A DNA stretch of 64,000 nucleotides from Telluria beijingensis (GTDB taxonomy: Bacteria; Pseudomonadota; Gammaproteobacteria; Burkholderiales; Burkholderiaceae_D), in contig NZ_CP132480.1 in NCBI RefSeq assembly GCF_030770395.1, positions 4,202,318 to 4,266,317 of the forward strand. Direction: 5' to 3'. This document shows, in pieces, positions 1-14,201 of the stretch. Both the position numbers and the translations under genes were made by a program. The notes beneath the pieces are model-generated. The model was given only the letters and a program-made list of their open reading frames with translations, did no database searches and was not told where the DNA came from. The number at the start of each line of letters is the position of its first letter. The first letter of the stretch is position 1.

Positions 1-376
1 AGGCCAGCAGCACGAAGGCCAGGCCATAGCAATGGTTGTCGCCGTCCTCGACCTGGCGTTGCCGGCCGTCCCAGGACAGCTGCCAGGCATAGCCGCCGGT
101 GGCGGGATCGCGGTGCACTTCGCGCAGGAAGCGCAGGCCATGGCGCACTTGTTCCAGGTAGCCGGCCTCGGGAAACAGGCGGTGCGCCGTCGCGTAGTTG
201 AAGACGAAGCGCGTGCTGCTGACCAGGTGGCGCGTCTGCCGGTCATAGATCTCGCCGTTGTCGCGGAAGAAGTGGAAGAAGCCGCCGCTGTCGTCCAGGC
301 AGCGCGGATGGTAGAAGCGCATGGTCTGGGCGATGTGGTCGCTCAGGAAGTCGGGGCTGCGAAAGTCGGGCGTCAT
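1..376 (-). CDS. AGE-family (N-acylglucosamine 2-epimerase-like) sugar isomerase, N-terminal part
   Basis: Leftward gene cut by the left window edge; about 125 N-terminal residues are visible, from an ATG at 374-376. The segment STRFVFNYATAHRLF and the following GLRFLREVHRDPATGGYAW stretch match the start of the (alpha/alpha)6 barrel of AGE epimerases and mannose/cellobiose isomerases. Members interconvert aldose and ketose, or C2 epimers, in the cytoplasm. There is no signal peptide. It starts 17 bases after the stop of the mutarotase-like gene and is the last visible gene of the kduI-kduD operon, so a role in isomerising a sugar released from pectin side chains is likely (inference). Substrate cannot be told from this fragment. 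The catalytic histidines lie outside the window. Confidence 0.8.
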   Translation of the reverse strand, partial: MTPDFRSPDFLSDHIAQTMRFYHPRCLDDSGGFFHFFRDNGEIYDRQTRHLVSSTRFVFNYATAHRLFPEAGYLEQVRHGLRFLREVHRDPATGGYAWQLSWDGRQRQVEDGDNHCYGLAFVLLA

Positions 377-392
377 GGTCGATTGAAAGGTG

Positions 393-1508
393 TCAGGAAA
401 GTGGCTGAAGGTCGGGGGATGCCGGAGCGTGCTGGCCGTTCCAGGCCGCGATCCGGTAGCGTGTACGCCATGGCTCGCCGGCCTCGAGCGCGATGCCGAC
501 GCGGTCGGCCAGCGGGTGCCCGGCCGGTGGGCGCGCCACCCGGCTCAGGTCGAAGGCGCTGTTCACGGGTTCGGCGCCGAGGGCGACGTGGCGCCCGTTC
601 CACGGATATTCCGGCCGGCCGCGGTTGCTGAGCCACAGCATCAGGTCGGGAAACTGGCGGGTGTCCCACCACAGGCCGACCCTGGCATCCTCGTCCTTGT
701 AGTGCAGGCTGAACGGCGCCGCGCCGGCACCCTGCGCCAGGCCGCGCACCTGCAGCAGCTCCTCGCCATCCTGGCCCAGGGGCAGGTGGCCCAGGTCGAG
801 CAGGCCATGGGCGCCCGCGAGCGCGTCCAGGCTTGCTGCGCGCCGGTCGGGCTGCAGGTGGCTGTGCGCGCCGGCCGTGTGGCTGGGATAGCTGAAGATG
901 CCTTCGTGCGGGCCCAGTTCGAGCGCGGCCCGTCCCACGGCGCGCGGCAGCAGGAAGGTGGGGTGCAGGCCGGCCGGCAGGCGCAGGCTGCGCCGCGGCC
1001 GGATCACCAGCTCGATGTCGAGGGCGGGCGCGTCAAGGACGGCGCGGACATGGCGCTCGATGCGCGCGACCGGCGAATCGACGGGGTAGTCGATGGCCAG
1101 CGACACCCGGTCGCTGCCCGCATGTTCGCAGTTCCAGTGGTGGTTGGCGCCGAAGCCATGCGCCCACTGGTCGTCCGGAACGATGGCTTGCCAGCCGGGA
1201 GGCAGGTCCGGCGGCAGGTCGGTGCGCCCGAACGGCACGCAGGGCCACTCGCCCCGCATGCGGCGCAGGACGCCGGGCAGGGCCAGCGCATCGTCGCTGT
1301 CGGCCCACGGCGCCACGTGCATCACCTGCAGCCAGCGGCGCGGGCCGAGGCGGAACGACAGCGGCCCGAGCATGGCGCCCAGCGCCTGGATCTCGGCCCG
1401 GCCATGGGCCCATTCGAGCGGCCACGCCTGCGGCGCCGCGGCCTGTGGCGGCAGCGTGGCGGACTGGGACGGGAAGGGGGCTGGCGCTTGGGTAAAGGCA
1501 GACGTCAT
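393..1508 (-). CDS. galactose-mutarotase-like protein of unknown substrate
   Basis: Predicted 371 residues. The ATG at 1506-1508 overlaps the kduD stop (ATGA), which fixes the start against a longer open frame reaching upstream. No signal peptide is seen, so it is probably cytoplasmic. The layout resembles the beta-sandwich fold of aldose 1-epimerases: a HWNCEHAGSDRVSLAIDYP segment near the middle, then strands rich in R and D, then GLHPTFLLP. The usual mutarotase catalytic His/Glu signature is not clearly recognisable, so the enzymatic call is weak. Its place between kduD and a sugar isomerase suggests handling of the anomeric form or lactone of a pectin-derived sugar. It could equally be a sugar-binding protein without catalytic activity. 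Confidence 0.55.
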   Translation of the reverse strand: MTSAFTQAPAPFPSQSATLPPQAAAPQAWPLEWAHGRAEIQALGAMLGPLSFRLGPRRWLQVMHVAPWADSDDALALPGVLRRMRGEWPCVPFGRTDLPPDLPPGWQAIVPDDQWAHGFGANHHWNCEHAGSDRVSLAIDYPVDSPVARIERHVRAVLDAPALDIELVIRPRRSLRLPAGLHPTFLLPRAVGRAALELGPHEGIFSYPSHTAGAHSHLQPDRRAASLDALAGAHGLLDLGHLPLGQDGEELLQVRGLAQGAGAAPFSLHYKDEDARVGLWWDTRQFPDLMLWLSNRGRPEYPWNGRHVALGAEPVNSAFDLSRVARPPAGHPLADRVGIALEAGEPWRTRYRIAAWNGQHAPASPDLQPLS

Positions 1509-2272
1509 CGTGCCAGCCACCCGCCGTCGACCGGCAGGACGACGCCATGCACGTAATCGCTGGCCGCGCTCGCGAGAAACACCGCGGCGCCGGCCAGGTC
1601 GTCCGGCCGGCCCCAGCGTCCGGCCGGGATGCGGTCCAGGATCTGGGCCGAGCGCGCCGTGTCGGCGCGCAGCGCGGCGGTGTTGGCGGTCTCGATATAG
1701 CCGGGCGCGATGGCGTTGACGTTGATGCCGTGGGCCGCCCATTCATTGGCCAGCGCGCGGGTGAGGCCGGCGACGGCGCTCTTGCTGGCCGCATACGCCG
1801 GCACCCGGATGCCGCCCTGGAACGACAGCAGCGAGGCGACGTTGACGATCTTGCCGCGTCCCAGGCCGCACCCCAGGCTGCGCATGTGGCGCGCCAGCGC
1901 CTGCGACAGGAAGAACAGCGATTTCAGGTTGGTGTCCAGTACCGCGTCCCAGTCCTCCTCGCTCACGTCCAGCGCGTCGGCGCGGCGGATGATGCCGGCG
2001 TTGTTGACCAGGATGTCGACCTGGCCGAAGGCGGCGATCGCCCGGGTGGCCAGGTCTTGCATTGGCGCGCTGTCGGCCAGGTCGGCGTGGATGCTAAAAA
2101 AGCGCCGGCCCAGCGCGTGCACGCGGGCCGCGGTTTCCTCGGGCTCGGTGCGCCCGGCGGCGACGATGTCGGCTCCCGCCGCGGCCAGGGCGATGGCGAT
2201 CGCCTGGCCCAGTCCCGTGTTGGCGCCGGTGACGAGCGCCACGCGGCCGCTCAGATCGAATGATGCAGGCAT
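1505..2272 (-). CDS. kduD: 2-dehydro-3-deoxy-D-gluconate 5-dehydrogenase (KduD), SDR family
   Basis: 255 residues, the usual length of classical short-chain dehydrogenases. The cofactor motif TGANTGLG is at residues 15-22, NNAG at 90-93, the catalytic Ser at 147, and the YxxxK pair at Tyr160/Lys164. KduD reduces 2,5-diketo-3-deoxygluconate to 2-keto-3-deoxygluconate, the step after KduI in cytoplasmic breakdown of unsaturated uronates from pectin. The gene starts 9 bases after the kduI stop, with AAGGGGC as ribosome binding site, and overlaps the next gene by ATGA, so it is translated as part of one leftward operon. The neighbouring kduI makes KduD far more likely than a general gluconate dehydrogenase. 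Confidence 0.93.
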   Translation of the reverse strand: MPASFDLSGRVALVTGANTGLGQAIAIALAAAGADIVAAGRTEPEETAARVHALGRRFFSIHADLADSAPMQDLATRAIAAFGQVDILVNNAGIIRRADALDVSEEDWDAVLDTNLKSLFFLSQALARHMRSLGCGLGRGKIVNVASLLSFQGGIRVPAYAASKSAVAGLTRALANEWAAHGINVNAIAPGYIETANTAALRADTARSAQILDRIPAGRWGRPDDLAGAAVFLASAASDYVHGVVLPVDGGWLAR

Positions 2273-2281
2273 GTCGGCCCC

Positions 2282-3130
2282 TTACTTCAGCTGGCAGATG
2301 TCGAGCACCTTCATGTCGGTATAGTCGAGGTTTTCCCCGCCCATGGCCCAGATGAATGCGTAGTTGGCGGTGCCCGAACCCATGTGGATCGACCAGGGAG
2401 GCGACACCACGGCTTCCTCGTTGCCGACCACGATGTGGCGCGCCGCATCGGGTTCGCCCATGAAGTGGAAGATGCGCTGGTCGGCGGCGACGTCGAAGTA
2501 GAAATACACTTCGGAACGGCGTTCGTGCAGGTGCGGCGGCATCGTGTTCCACACGCTGCCCGTCTTCAGCACGGTCAGGCCCATCAGCAGCTGGGCCGAC
2601 TGGCACACGCCGGGGATTACGTACTGGTAGATCGTCCGCGCATTCGACGTGTCCTGTCCGCCGCGCTCGAGCGGGACGGCGTCGGCATGGGTGATCTTCT
2701 TCAGCGCGAAGCGCGCGTGGGCCGGCGTCGACACCAGGTAGAAGCGCGCCGGCCGGGCCGGGTCGTCGCTGCCGAATTCCACGCTGGCGGACCCCATCGG
2801 CACGTACAGGCCGTCGCGCGGCGCCAGGGCGACCGCCTCGCCGTCGACAGTAACGCTGCCCGCGCCCTGGCCGACATTGATGATGCCGAGTTCGCGCCGG
2901 GCCAGGAAGGGCAGGGCGCCGTCGCCAGGGGTAGCCGGCTGCATGGGCAGCGCCAGCGGCGCCGCGACCGGCAACGCGCCGCCGATCACGAAGCGCTCGT
3001 CGTGGCAGTAATTCAGCGCGATGCGGTCCGGCGTGAACAGGTCGCCGATCAGGTAGCGCCGGCGCAGCTCGTCGTTGCTGGCCCCGGCCATCATCTCGGG
3101 ATGAGTCGCGTAATACGTCTTGTCAAACAT
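2282..3130 (-). CDS. kduI: 5-dehydro-4-deoxy-D-glucuronate isomerase (KduI)
   Basis: 282 residues from the ATG at 3128-3130, with GGAG three bases upstream of it; a longer open frame upstream is a shadow of the TonB receptor. The cupin metal site is visible as His200, His202 and Glu207 in [15 protein letters not shown], with His249 in WSIHMGSG, matching the zinc ligands known in E. coli KduI. It converts 5-keto-4-deoxyuronate, formed after pectin lyase and GH105 action, to 2,5-diketo-3-deoxygluconate in the cytoplasm. It lies 26 bases downstream of the TonB receptor stop and just before kduD, so outer-membrane uptake and cytoplasmic catabolism are probably co-transcribed. Confidence 0.95.
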   Translation of the reverse strand: MFDKTYYATHPEMMAGASNDELRRRYLIGDLFTPDRIALNYCHDERFVIGGALPVAAPLALPMQPATPGDGALPFLARRELGIINVGQGAGSVTVDGEAVALAPRDGLYVPMGSASVEFGSDDPARPARFYLVSTPAHARFALKKITHADAVPLERGGQDTSNARTIYQYVIPGVCQSAQLLMGLTVLKTGSVWNTMPPHLHERRSEVYFYFDVAADQRIFHFMGEPDAARHIVVGNEEAVVSPPWSIHMGSGTANYAFIWAMGGENLDYTDMKVLDICQLK

Positions 3131-3156
3131 GGGTTCTCCAGAAAGGACGGCGCAGG

Positions 3157-6051
3157 CTAGAAGTCGTAGCGCGCGGTCAGCCAGAACGAACGGGGCGAAT
3201 TGACCGTCACCCAGCCGGCCGACTCCGGCAACTGCTGGTAGATGTCGTTCTTGGTCACCCCGGTGACCGTCGGCAGCATGGTGTCGTAGTTGCTGATGTA
3301 GTTGTTGTTGAAGGCGTTGCGCACGTCGAGGGCGATGCGCAGGTTCTTGATGCCCACGTACTGCACCGACAGGTCGGTGTTGCGCTGTTCCGGCAGGTAG
3401 ATCCGGTTGACCGGATTGTTGTCCAGCTTGCGCTTGGCCATGAAGCGGTGGCGCACGTGGAACTGGAAGTCGCCCCAGTCGTACGAGAAGGTATTCGACA
3501 GCACCCATTTCGGCGTGCGCGCCATGATGCCGGACACGGTCGTCAGGCTGTCGTCCTGCGGGCCGGGACTGCCGGCCGCGAAGCTGCCCACGGCCAGCGC
3601 ACGGGCGCTCGAATACATCGATGAGCTGAGCCAGGTCAGGCGCGGCGTGACCCGCCACCTGAGCGAGCCCTCGAGGCCGCGGGTCAGGTAATGGTCGAGG
3701 TACTCGACCACATAGGTGCTGCCGTCCAGGTCGAGCGGGGTCTGCTGCTGCCACAGCTGCAGCTCGGTGCGGAACAGGGTCAGCTGGCCGCTGACCGATC
3801 CGTGCCCGAACACCCAGGCGATTTCGTCCTGCTTCAGGTCCGCCTGCGGGAACAGCGGCTTGTTGTCGGCATTGAACTGGGTCTGGTAGCGGGTCAGGAT
3901 GCCGTTGATGTTGTTGCCGGCCATGCTGTGACGGTAATAGACCTTGTCGTTCGGGGTGAAGTTGTAGCCGACCGAGGCGCTCCAGTTCTTCAGGTAGATG
4001 CGCTTGGTGGCTTCGACCGGCTTGCCATGCACGTAGTTCTGGTTGTCGTACCAGGTGGTCGGGTCGCCATCGATGCCGCCGTAGTTGCGCGAATCGGCGC
4101 CGTTCGCGCGCGGATCGGTCACATAGGGCAGGGTATGGGTCTTGGCCAGGGTCAGCGTGCCCTTGTAGCTGCCGTTCAGGTCCCACTTGCCGGGCGACCA
4201 GGAGGCGCCGAACAGGGGCGAGATGTCGCGCTCGCGATCGCGGTAGCGGTAGGGATTGAGGCCATCGACGTAGCCGCCGCCCACGCGTCCCCAGCCGCCG
4301 GCGTCCGACAGCTGGTAGGTGCCGCCGGAAGTGACGAAGCGGGTGCCGAGGTTGGCGACCTGACCGTCGGCGAAGGCCGACAGGCCACGCCCGTTGAACC
4401 AGGTGTCCAGGCCCTGGCGCGCCTGCACCGCGAACAGGCCGGCCTGGAGGCGGTAGTTGTCGCCCTCGTAGTTGGCCATGAAATTGAGCATGACGTCTTT
4501 CGACGTGCGGTTGCCCAGGTTCGCATTGGTCATGTACACCAGGTCCTGGTTGGCCACGCTGGTCGAGGCCGGGACCATGACGCCGTTCACGAGGCCGCCG
4601 CCCAGGTCGAAGTCGGCATTCGGCAGGTCGTTGTACACCACGCACTGGGCCGGGCTGGCGGCCGCGCCGGCGCCGCAGGGCGCCCCGGTGCGGTAGTTGA
4701 TGCCGTTCGAGACGCCGACGTTGTTGGCGATCCGGGCCCGCACCTTGCCCGAGGCCAGGTCGTAGATCTCGTAGAAGCCGGGCATGCGGTTCAGGTTGGC
4801 CGCCGTGTTGGCGCCCGTGCCCTGGTTGACGCTATAGGTATCCTGGAAGGTGCTGGCATTCCACAGCGAGACCGGGTTCGAGCCATAGAAGGCCTGCTGG
4901 AGCTTGACCTCGCTCTTTTGCACCTTGATCGCCGAATTGAAGCTCCAGCGCCCGCCGGTATCGTGGTCCCACTTGAGCCAGAGCGCATCCTGGCGGTACT
5001 GGGCTCCCTTCTCGGGATCGTGGAAGCGGGTCGAGCCGGGACCGTCGACGACGTCGGTCGGCACGACGTGCGCGCCGCCCTTGAAGAACATGTCCGGCGC
5101 GTCGCCGAAGCCGGGAGCGCGCTGGGGATCGAGCACGCCGCGCACCGGGCGCGTGAACTGCCCGTTCCACGAGTTCATGTCGTCCAGGTGCTTGACGGTG
5201 AGGGACAGCGAGCCGCCGCCGCCGCCCTCGGTGCTGTACATCTTCTGCAGGCGCAGCTTGAGCTGGCCGCCCAGGTTCAATGGCCGGCCGGGATCGACCG
5301 CGCCGGTCGAGGTGCGCCAGAAGCCGGTGGCGCCGGCGCGCAGGTCGCCGGCCTCGTTGCGCCAGCCGAAGGCGCCGTCGACCTGCTTCCACGACAGGTG
5401 CGGATTCTCTCCCTCGAAGCCGAGCCGGGTCTGGAGCGCGGCGCCCGGCTGGATCGTCCCGGGCAGGAAGTTGAACACGCCGCCGGCGGACGAGGCGACC
5501 GAGGTGCCCGTCGAGCCGCCGCGGATCGATTCGACCCGGTTGGTGCTGATGTCGGCGCGGTAGAAATTACTGTCCTGGAAATTGTTGAACTTGACGGCGA
5601 CGACCGGCAGTCCGTCTTCCAGGATGGTGGTCCAGAAGTTGCCGGCGGTCGGGCTGCCGGTGCCGACGCTCATGCCGCGGGTATAGGATTCGTTGCGGGC
5701 GACGCTGTCGTTACTCTCGACCACGACGCCCGGCATGTCGCGCAGGTAGTCGTCGGCGCTCATGGGCGTGAACTTGCCGAGGTCCTTGGCGTCCATGACG
5801 GTGTAGGACACGTTCGCGCGCTTGGCTTCGGTGGCGCCAACGGTGCCCGTGACGATGACGGTCTGGGCTGGCGCGACGTCGGCTTGCGGGATGGTCGGTA
5901 CCGGCGCGGCGCTCGCGGCGGCCGGAGGCTGGGGCGCTTCCTGGGCCAGCGCCAGGCTGGCGCCGAGGAGGCCGGCGCCGGCCAGCACGGCGGCGAGGGT
6001 AGTTGGCTTGGGTGCGGCAAGGCGCCAGCCTTGGCTGGATCTGGTGATCAT
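3157..6051 (-). CDS. TonB-dependent outer-membrane receptor, pectin-oligosaccharide type (inferred)
   Basis: 964 residues. An N-terminal signal peptide ends around LALAQ (residue 37), followed by a Pro/Ala-rich linker and the TVIVTGT segment near the start of the plug. The plug runs from about residue 70 to 200 ([13 protein letters not shown], then RVESIRGG), followed by a long beta-barrel ending in an aromatic residue, WLTARYDF, the usual outer-membrane C-terminal signature. GGGAG lies eight bases before the ATG. It is the first gene of the kduI-kduD operon, so it probably imports pectin-derived oligogalacturonides using TonB energy; the substrate is inferred from context only. Palindromic operator-like sites lie 38 and 95 bases upstream of the start. 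Confidence 0.92.
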   Translation of the reverse strand: MITRSSQGWRLAAPKPTTLAAVLAGAGLLGASLALAQEAPQPPAAASAAPVPTIPQADVAPAQTVIVTGTVGATEAKRANVSYTVMDAKDLGKFTPMSADDYLRDMPGVVVESNDSVARNESYTRGMSVGTGSPTAGNFWTTILEDGLPVVAVKFNNFQDSNFYRADISTNRVESIRGGSTGTSVASSAGGVFNFLPGTIQPGAALQTRLGFEGENPHLSWKQVDGAFGWRNEAGDLRAGATGFWRTSTGAVDPGRPLNLGGQLKLRLQKMYSTEGGGGGSLSLTVKHLDDMNSWNGQFTRPVRGVLDPQRAPGFGDAPDMFFKGGAHVVPTDVVDGPGSTRFHDPEKGAQYRQDALWLKWDHDTGGRWSFNSAIKVQKSEVKLQQAFYGSNPVSLWNASTFQDTYSVNQGTGANTAANLNRMPGFYEIYDLASGKVRARIANNVGVSNGINYRTGAPCGAGAAASPAQCVVYNDLPNADFDLGGGLVNGVMVPASTSVANQDLVYMTNANLGNRTSKDVMLNFMANYEGDNYRLQAGLFAVQARQGLDTWFNGRGLSAFADGQVANLGTRFVTSGGTYQLSDAGGWGRVGGGYVDGLNPYRYRDRERDISPLFGASWSPGKWDLNGSYKGTLTLAKTHTLPYVTDPRANGADSRNYGGIDGDPTTWYDNQNYVHGKPVEATKRIYLKNWSASVGYNFTPNDKVYYRHSMAGNNINGILTRYQTQFNADNKPLFPQADLKQDEIAWVFGHGSVSGQLTLFRTELQLWQQQTPLDLDGSTYVVEYLDHYLTRGLEGSLRWRVTPRLTWLSSSMYSSARALAVGSFAAGSPGPQDDSLTTVSGIMARTPKWVLSNTFSYDWGDFQFHVRHRFMAKRKLDNNPVNRIYLPEQRNTDLSVQYVGIKNLRIALDVRNAFNNNYISNYDTMLPTVTGVTKNDIYQQLPESAGWVTVNSPRSFWLTARYDF

Positions 6052-6088
6052 GTGTCGTCTCCCTTGTGCGTTTTTATGGTTATCGTCA

Positions 6089-6100
6089 GTTATCGATAAC
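6089..6100. promoter_or_regulatory. operator-like palindrome GTTATCGATAAC
   Basis: Perfect 12-base inverted repeat with a central CG, 38 bases upstream of the leftward TonB receptor start. Even palindromes with a central CpG are typical of LacI-family operators (family knowledge); the binding protein is inferred. Confidence 0.65.
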
Positions 6101-6145
6101 TTTTGAATATTCTAGACCACAATTTTTCTGACAACAATGAAATTT

Positions 6146-6157
6146 GATATCGATAAC
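6146..6157. promoter_or_regulatory. operator-like site GATATCGATAAC
   Basis: One-base variant of the GTTATCGATAAC palindrome, 95 bases upstream of the TonB receptor start and in the middle of the divergent region. Confidence 0.5.
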
Positions 6158-6272
6158 GAAAATTCCCGGTTTACCCGGCCGGCGTTGCATGTATGCATCC
6201 GAGTTTCGGCGTATTGAACGATCTCGCCATCAATCGCTTGACAATGCAGCAAGCTATGATATAACTATGCTT

Positions 6273-6284
6273 GTTATCGATAAC
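6273..6284. promoter_or_regulatory. operator-like palindrome GTTATCGATAAC
   Basis: Second perfect copy of the palindrome, 82 bases upstream of the TTG start of the GH28-like gene. Confidence 0.65.
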
Positions 6285-6366
6285 CGAATACGGGGACGGT
6301 TCGGGCGACGACATGACCATCGACAGACCGTGCGGCGATGCGCCGACACGGCACCAGGAGACACCA

Positions 6367-11000
<4,634 letters not shown>

Positions 11001-11087
11001 ACCGGCGCAGCATCCTGCCGCCAGACATCCCACGAGGAAGGTGGAAGTACCCCGGCAGCACCACGCACACAATGCAAGCGCCGGATT

Positions 11088-11099
11088 GATAACGATAAC
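11088..11099. promoter_or_regulatory. degenerate operator-like site GATAACGATAAC
   Basis: Shares the right half CGATAAC with the GTTATCGATAAC palindrome; the left half differs in two bases. It lies 54 bases upstream of the second TonB receptor, the same kind of position as the exact copies. Confidence 0.35.
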
Positions 11100-11153
11100 A
11101 ATGTAATCGCAAACGCATCGCCATAACAAAAAACATCAATTGGAGGAGTCGCA

Positions 11154-14117
11154 ATGAGCAGTCAATCAATCATCGGACCGAAGCTGTCCGTCGTCGCCCT
11201 GGCCCTGGCCCAGGCCTTCGCATCGCAGGCCATGGCGCAACAGGCGGACAACACGGTGGTCGTCACCGGCATCCGCGCCAGCGCCGAATCGTCGCTGTCG
11301 ATCAAGCGCGATACCATGGGCGTGGTCGATTCGATCACCGCCGAAGACATCGGCAAGCTGCCCGACCCGAACGTGAGCGAGACGCTGACCCGGATTCCCG
11401 GGGTCCAGGGTTACCGCTACGGCGGGGAAGGCGCGTCGCCGGTCGGCGCCGGATCGGGCGTGACGATCCGCGGCCTGTCGGGCCAGACGGCGTCGCAGGT
11501 CAATGGCCGCGCCTACTTCACCGCGGGTAGCCGCGAGTTCAACGTGGAAGGGGCGATCCCGGGCATGATCGCCGGCATCGACGTCTATAAAAATCCGTCG
11601 GCCGAGCAGATCGAGGGCGGCATCGGCGGCCTGGTGAATATCCGGACGCGCAATCCCAGCGACTTCAAGGGCCTGACGGCCTCGCTGAACGTCAATGCGC
11701 GCTACAACGACCTGGCCAAGGAGACCGATCCCGAGGTGTTCGGCCTGGTCGCCAACCGCATCAACCTGTCCGGCGGCCAGCGGATCGGGCTGATGGCCGC
11801 CGCCGTCTACCAGAAGAGCGTCGGCCGCTCGGACAACAACCCCGCCAATGGCGGCGCCAACCTGAAGCGCGCGGTGCGCGCCGACAGCGCCGAATATGCC
11901 GCGCTGGCGGCCGGCAATGCCGCCAACGCCGCCAACCTGCCGCAGTCGCGCTACATCGGGCGCAGCGACACCTGGTACCTGGCCAATGTGCCGACCCGCG
12001 GGGTTGGTGCCGGCGTGGGCCCCAACACGCCCGACCTGACCGGCCTCACGCCTGACCAGGCGGGCAATGTGATGGTGGCGCCTGCGCTGACCAGCAACGT
12101 GTTCCAGGAGACCATCATGCGCGAGCGCCGCGGCCTGAACCTGGCCGCCGACTACCGCGTCGACAATACCCTGCGCTTCTATTCCGAAGCGAATCACACT
12201 TATTATGGCTACCATCAGCACTACCGCGGCCTCAATTCGGTGGACGGCGCCAATGTACGCGGCCTGCAGACGACGCCGTTCAACTTTACCGAAGGGCTGG
12301 CCAACCGCAACCTGAACGGCGGCAGCGACGACGTGCTCGTCGGCCAGCGCCTGCTCGGCGGGAGCTTCCTCGATTCGACCGTGAACACGGTGGGCGGCGA
12401 TGAATTCCGTCCTTACAAGACCTCGATCGCCGCCGCCGGCGTCGACTGGAGCCCGACCCCGAGCCTGTCGCTCAAGCTCGACGTCTCCTACATCCGTTCC
12501 AGCCAGACCCAGGACAACCGCTCGGCCAACCTGGATTCGGCGCCCGGCCTGACCTGGACCACCCACCGCCTGGCCGACGGCGCGCCGCACCAGCTGAACT
12601 TCGACGGCCCGGCCCTGGACAATCCCGCCAACTTCGTGTTCCGCGACTATAACAACGGCACCCGCCAGTCGTGGGACGACAGCGGCAACGCGGTCGCGTT
12701 CAACGGCGCCTACATGCCTGACGAGGGATTCATCTTCAACCGGATCAAGTTCGGCACCCGCTTCGCGAGCCAGGACAGCCGCTACGAGAACTACAGCTAC
12801 AGCGGCCGCCCGCTCACGCGCGACGGCCTGGCGCTCAATGCGGCCCGCAGCAACGGCATCGTCGCCTCCACCGGCGGCCTGGTCGAACTGGCGCCTACCA
12901 ACTTCATGCGCGGCGACGCCGGCTATCCGGGCGGCTTCGTGGCGTATGCGCCGGGCCGGTTGACCGGCAACCAGGTGCGCGACGCCTTCCCGAGCGCCGG
13001 CATCCTGCCCGACGATGCGCTGGTCGAGAACGCGCTGTCGCGGCGCCTGATCGAAGAGCGCACCAAGGCGGTCTACCTGCAGGGCGAGTTCGCCGCGCTG
13101 GACGAGCGCATCAAGGGCAATATCGGGGTGCGCGTGGTGCGCACCGAAAGCGATGCGGTCGCCCGCGTGGCCGACACCAGCGGCGGGACCGCGGTAATCC
13201 GCGACGTCCAGAGCGAGACGTCGTACACCAATGCGCTGCCTTCGTTCAACGTCAGCTATGACATCATGCCCGATTTCCTGGCCCGCTTCGCCTACGGCCG
13301 CGGCATGACGCGCGCCGGGCTGGAACAGCTCAACCCGAGCATCACCGTCGACCCGGTCAACGGCACCGGCAGCGTCGGCAATCCGGACCTGCGCCCGCTG
13401 ATCGCCAACAGCGTCGACCTGTCGTTCGAACGCTACTTCAGCAAGACCAACTACGCCGCGCTGGCGCTGTTCAACAAGCGCATCAACGGCTTCTTCAACG
13501 GCATTGTCGAGTGCCAGTCGGTGGCGACGGCGCCGCAATACGCGGGCACGGTCAATAACAGCTGCGGCGCGGGCCAGTACCAGATCACCAAGACCGTCAA
13601 TTCCGAAAAGGGTTATGCGCGCGGCGTGGAACTGTCGGGCCAGTACTTCTTCGACGGCGCCGACGGCTGGATGAAGAATTTCGGCCTGGCCGGCTCCTAC
13701 ACCTTCGTCAAGACCTCGAACCCGATCAATTTCGGCACGGCCGCCGCGCCGCGCATCGTCGATACGCCGCAGCCGATGCAGTCGAAGAACAGCTTCAGCG
13801 TCAGCGCGATGTACGAGGACAGCAAGATGTCGGCGCGCCTGGTCTATACCTGGCGCTCGCCGTCGATCCTGTTCGGGGTGTCGGCCAATCCGATCGATGG
13901 CCGTTACATCGAGAAGTTCGGCATCCTCGACGGCTCGTTCAACTATGAGCTGTCGGACAATATGACGCTGTCGTTCAACGCCTCGAACATCACCGACAAG
14001 ACGCTCAACCGCTATGTCGGCGAGCCGGGCGGCTATGCGACCGGCCTGGAACGCCAGCACTACGCCAACGGCCGTACCTTTAGCCTGGGGCTGCGCTACA
14101 AGTTCGGCCAGATGTAA
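11154..14117 (+). CDS. TonB-dependent receptor of the Caulobacter/Xanthomonas carbohydrate type
   Basis: 987 residues. A signal peptide ends near QAMAQ (residue 29), followed by NTVVVTGIRAS at the start of the plug. The plug motifs EDIGKLPDPNVSETLTRIPGVQ and QIEGGIGGLVNIRTRNP are typical of the TonB-dependent receptor subfamily linked to carbohydrate uptake in Caulobacter and Xanthomonas. The barrel ends in SLGLRYKFGQM. GGAGGAG lies just upstream of the ATG. The gene is separated by 153 bases from the GH2 gene, with an operator-like variant in between, so it may have its own promoter. It is followed directly by a strong terminator. Import of a pectin- or galactan-derived oligosaccharide is inferred from the neighbours. 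Confidence 0.92.
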   Translation: MSSQSIIGPKLSVVALALAQAFASQAMAQQADNTVVVTGIRASAESSLSIKRDTMGVVDSITAEDIGKLPDPNVSETLTRIPGVQGYRYGGEGASPVGAGSGVTIRGLSGQTASQVNGRAYFTAGSREFNVEGAIPGMIAGIDVYKNPSAEQIEGGIGGLVNIRTRNPSDFKGLTASLNVNARYNDLAKETDPEVFGLVANRINLSGGQRIGLMAAAVYQKSVGRSDNNPANGGANLKRAVRADSAEYAALAAGNAANAANLPQSRYIGRSDTWYLANVPTRGVGAGVGPNTPDLTGLTPDQAGNVMVAPALTSNVFQETIMRERRGLNLAADYRVDNTLRFYSEANHTYYGYHQHYRGLNSVDGANVRGLQTTPFNFTEGLANRNLNGGSDDVLVGQRLLGGSFLDSTVNTVGGDEFRPYKTSIAAAGVDWSPTPSLSLKLDVSYIRSSQTQDNRSANLDSAPGLTWTTHRLADGAPHQLNFDGPALDNPANFVFRDYNNGTRQSWDDSGNAVAFNGAYMPDEGFIFNRIKFGTRFASQDSRYENYSYSGRPLTRDGLALNAARSNGIVASTGGLVELAPTNFMRGDAGYPGGFVAYAPGRLTGNQVRDAFPSAGILPDDALVENALSRRLIEERTKAVYLQGEFAALDERIKGNIGVRVVRTESDAVARVADTSGGTAVIRDVQSETSYTNALPSFNVSYDIMPDFLARFAYGRGMTRAGLEQLNPSITVDPVNGTGSVGNPDLRPLIANSVDLSFERYFSKTNYAALALFNKRINGFFNGIVECQSVATAPQYAGTVNNSCGAGQYQITKTVNSEKGYARGVELSGQYFFDGADGWMKNFGLAGSYTFVKTSNPINFGTAAAPRIVDTPQPMQSKNSFSVSAMYEDSKMSARLVYTWRSPSILFGVSANPIDGRYIEKFGILDGSFNYELSDNMTLSFNASNITDKTLNRYVGEPGGYATGLERQHYANGRTFSLGLRYKFGQM

Positions 14118-14152
14118 TTCACACGATGTCTCCGGCGCAGCCGCGCCGTGTT

Positions 14153-14187
14153 GGCCGCAACGGTTGCCAGCCGTTGCGGCCTTTTTT
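14153..14187 (+). terminator. intrinsic terminator after the TonB receptor
   Basis: Perfect 11-base-pair stem (GGCCGCAACGG with CCGTTGCGGCC), seven-base loop and six T. It closes the rightward GH28-GH2-TonB transcription units and lies just before the end of the convergent GH43 gene. Confidence 0.92.
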
Positions 14188-14201
14188 CGTCCCGATTCTT
14201 C

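Larger units (their letters stand above)
6052..6366. promoter_or_regulatory. divergent regulatory region between the pectin receptor operon and the GH28-like gene
   Basis: 315 bases without a convincing gene and clearly more AT-rich than the flanks. It contains two exact GTTATCGATAAC palindromes (6089-6100 and 6273-6284), one variant GATATCGATAAC (6146-6157) and a half-like GTTATCGTC at 6080. One exact site faces each divergent gene, so coordinated control of both directions is likely. Core promoter boxes could not be assigned reliably. Confidence 0.7.

Noticed and set aside
2282..4645. 787-residue frame ending in KduI, suggesting a large fusion
   Set aside because: The part before 3130 is out-of-frame receptor sequence; KduI has its own ATG and ribosome site and the normal family length.
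3691..6099. 802-residue open frame opposite the pectin TonB receptor
   Set aside because: Shadow of the receptor on the other strand; low-complexity V/A/G/R composition, no domain and no ribosome site. High GC keeps antisense frames open.
11166..14060. 964-residue open frame opposite the second TonB receptor
   Set aside because: Antisense shadow; composition rich in R, A, H and D without recognisable family features.
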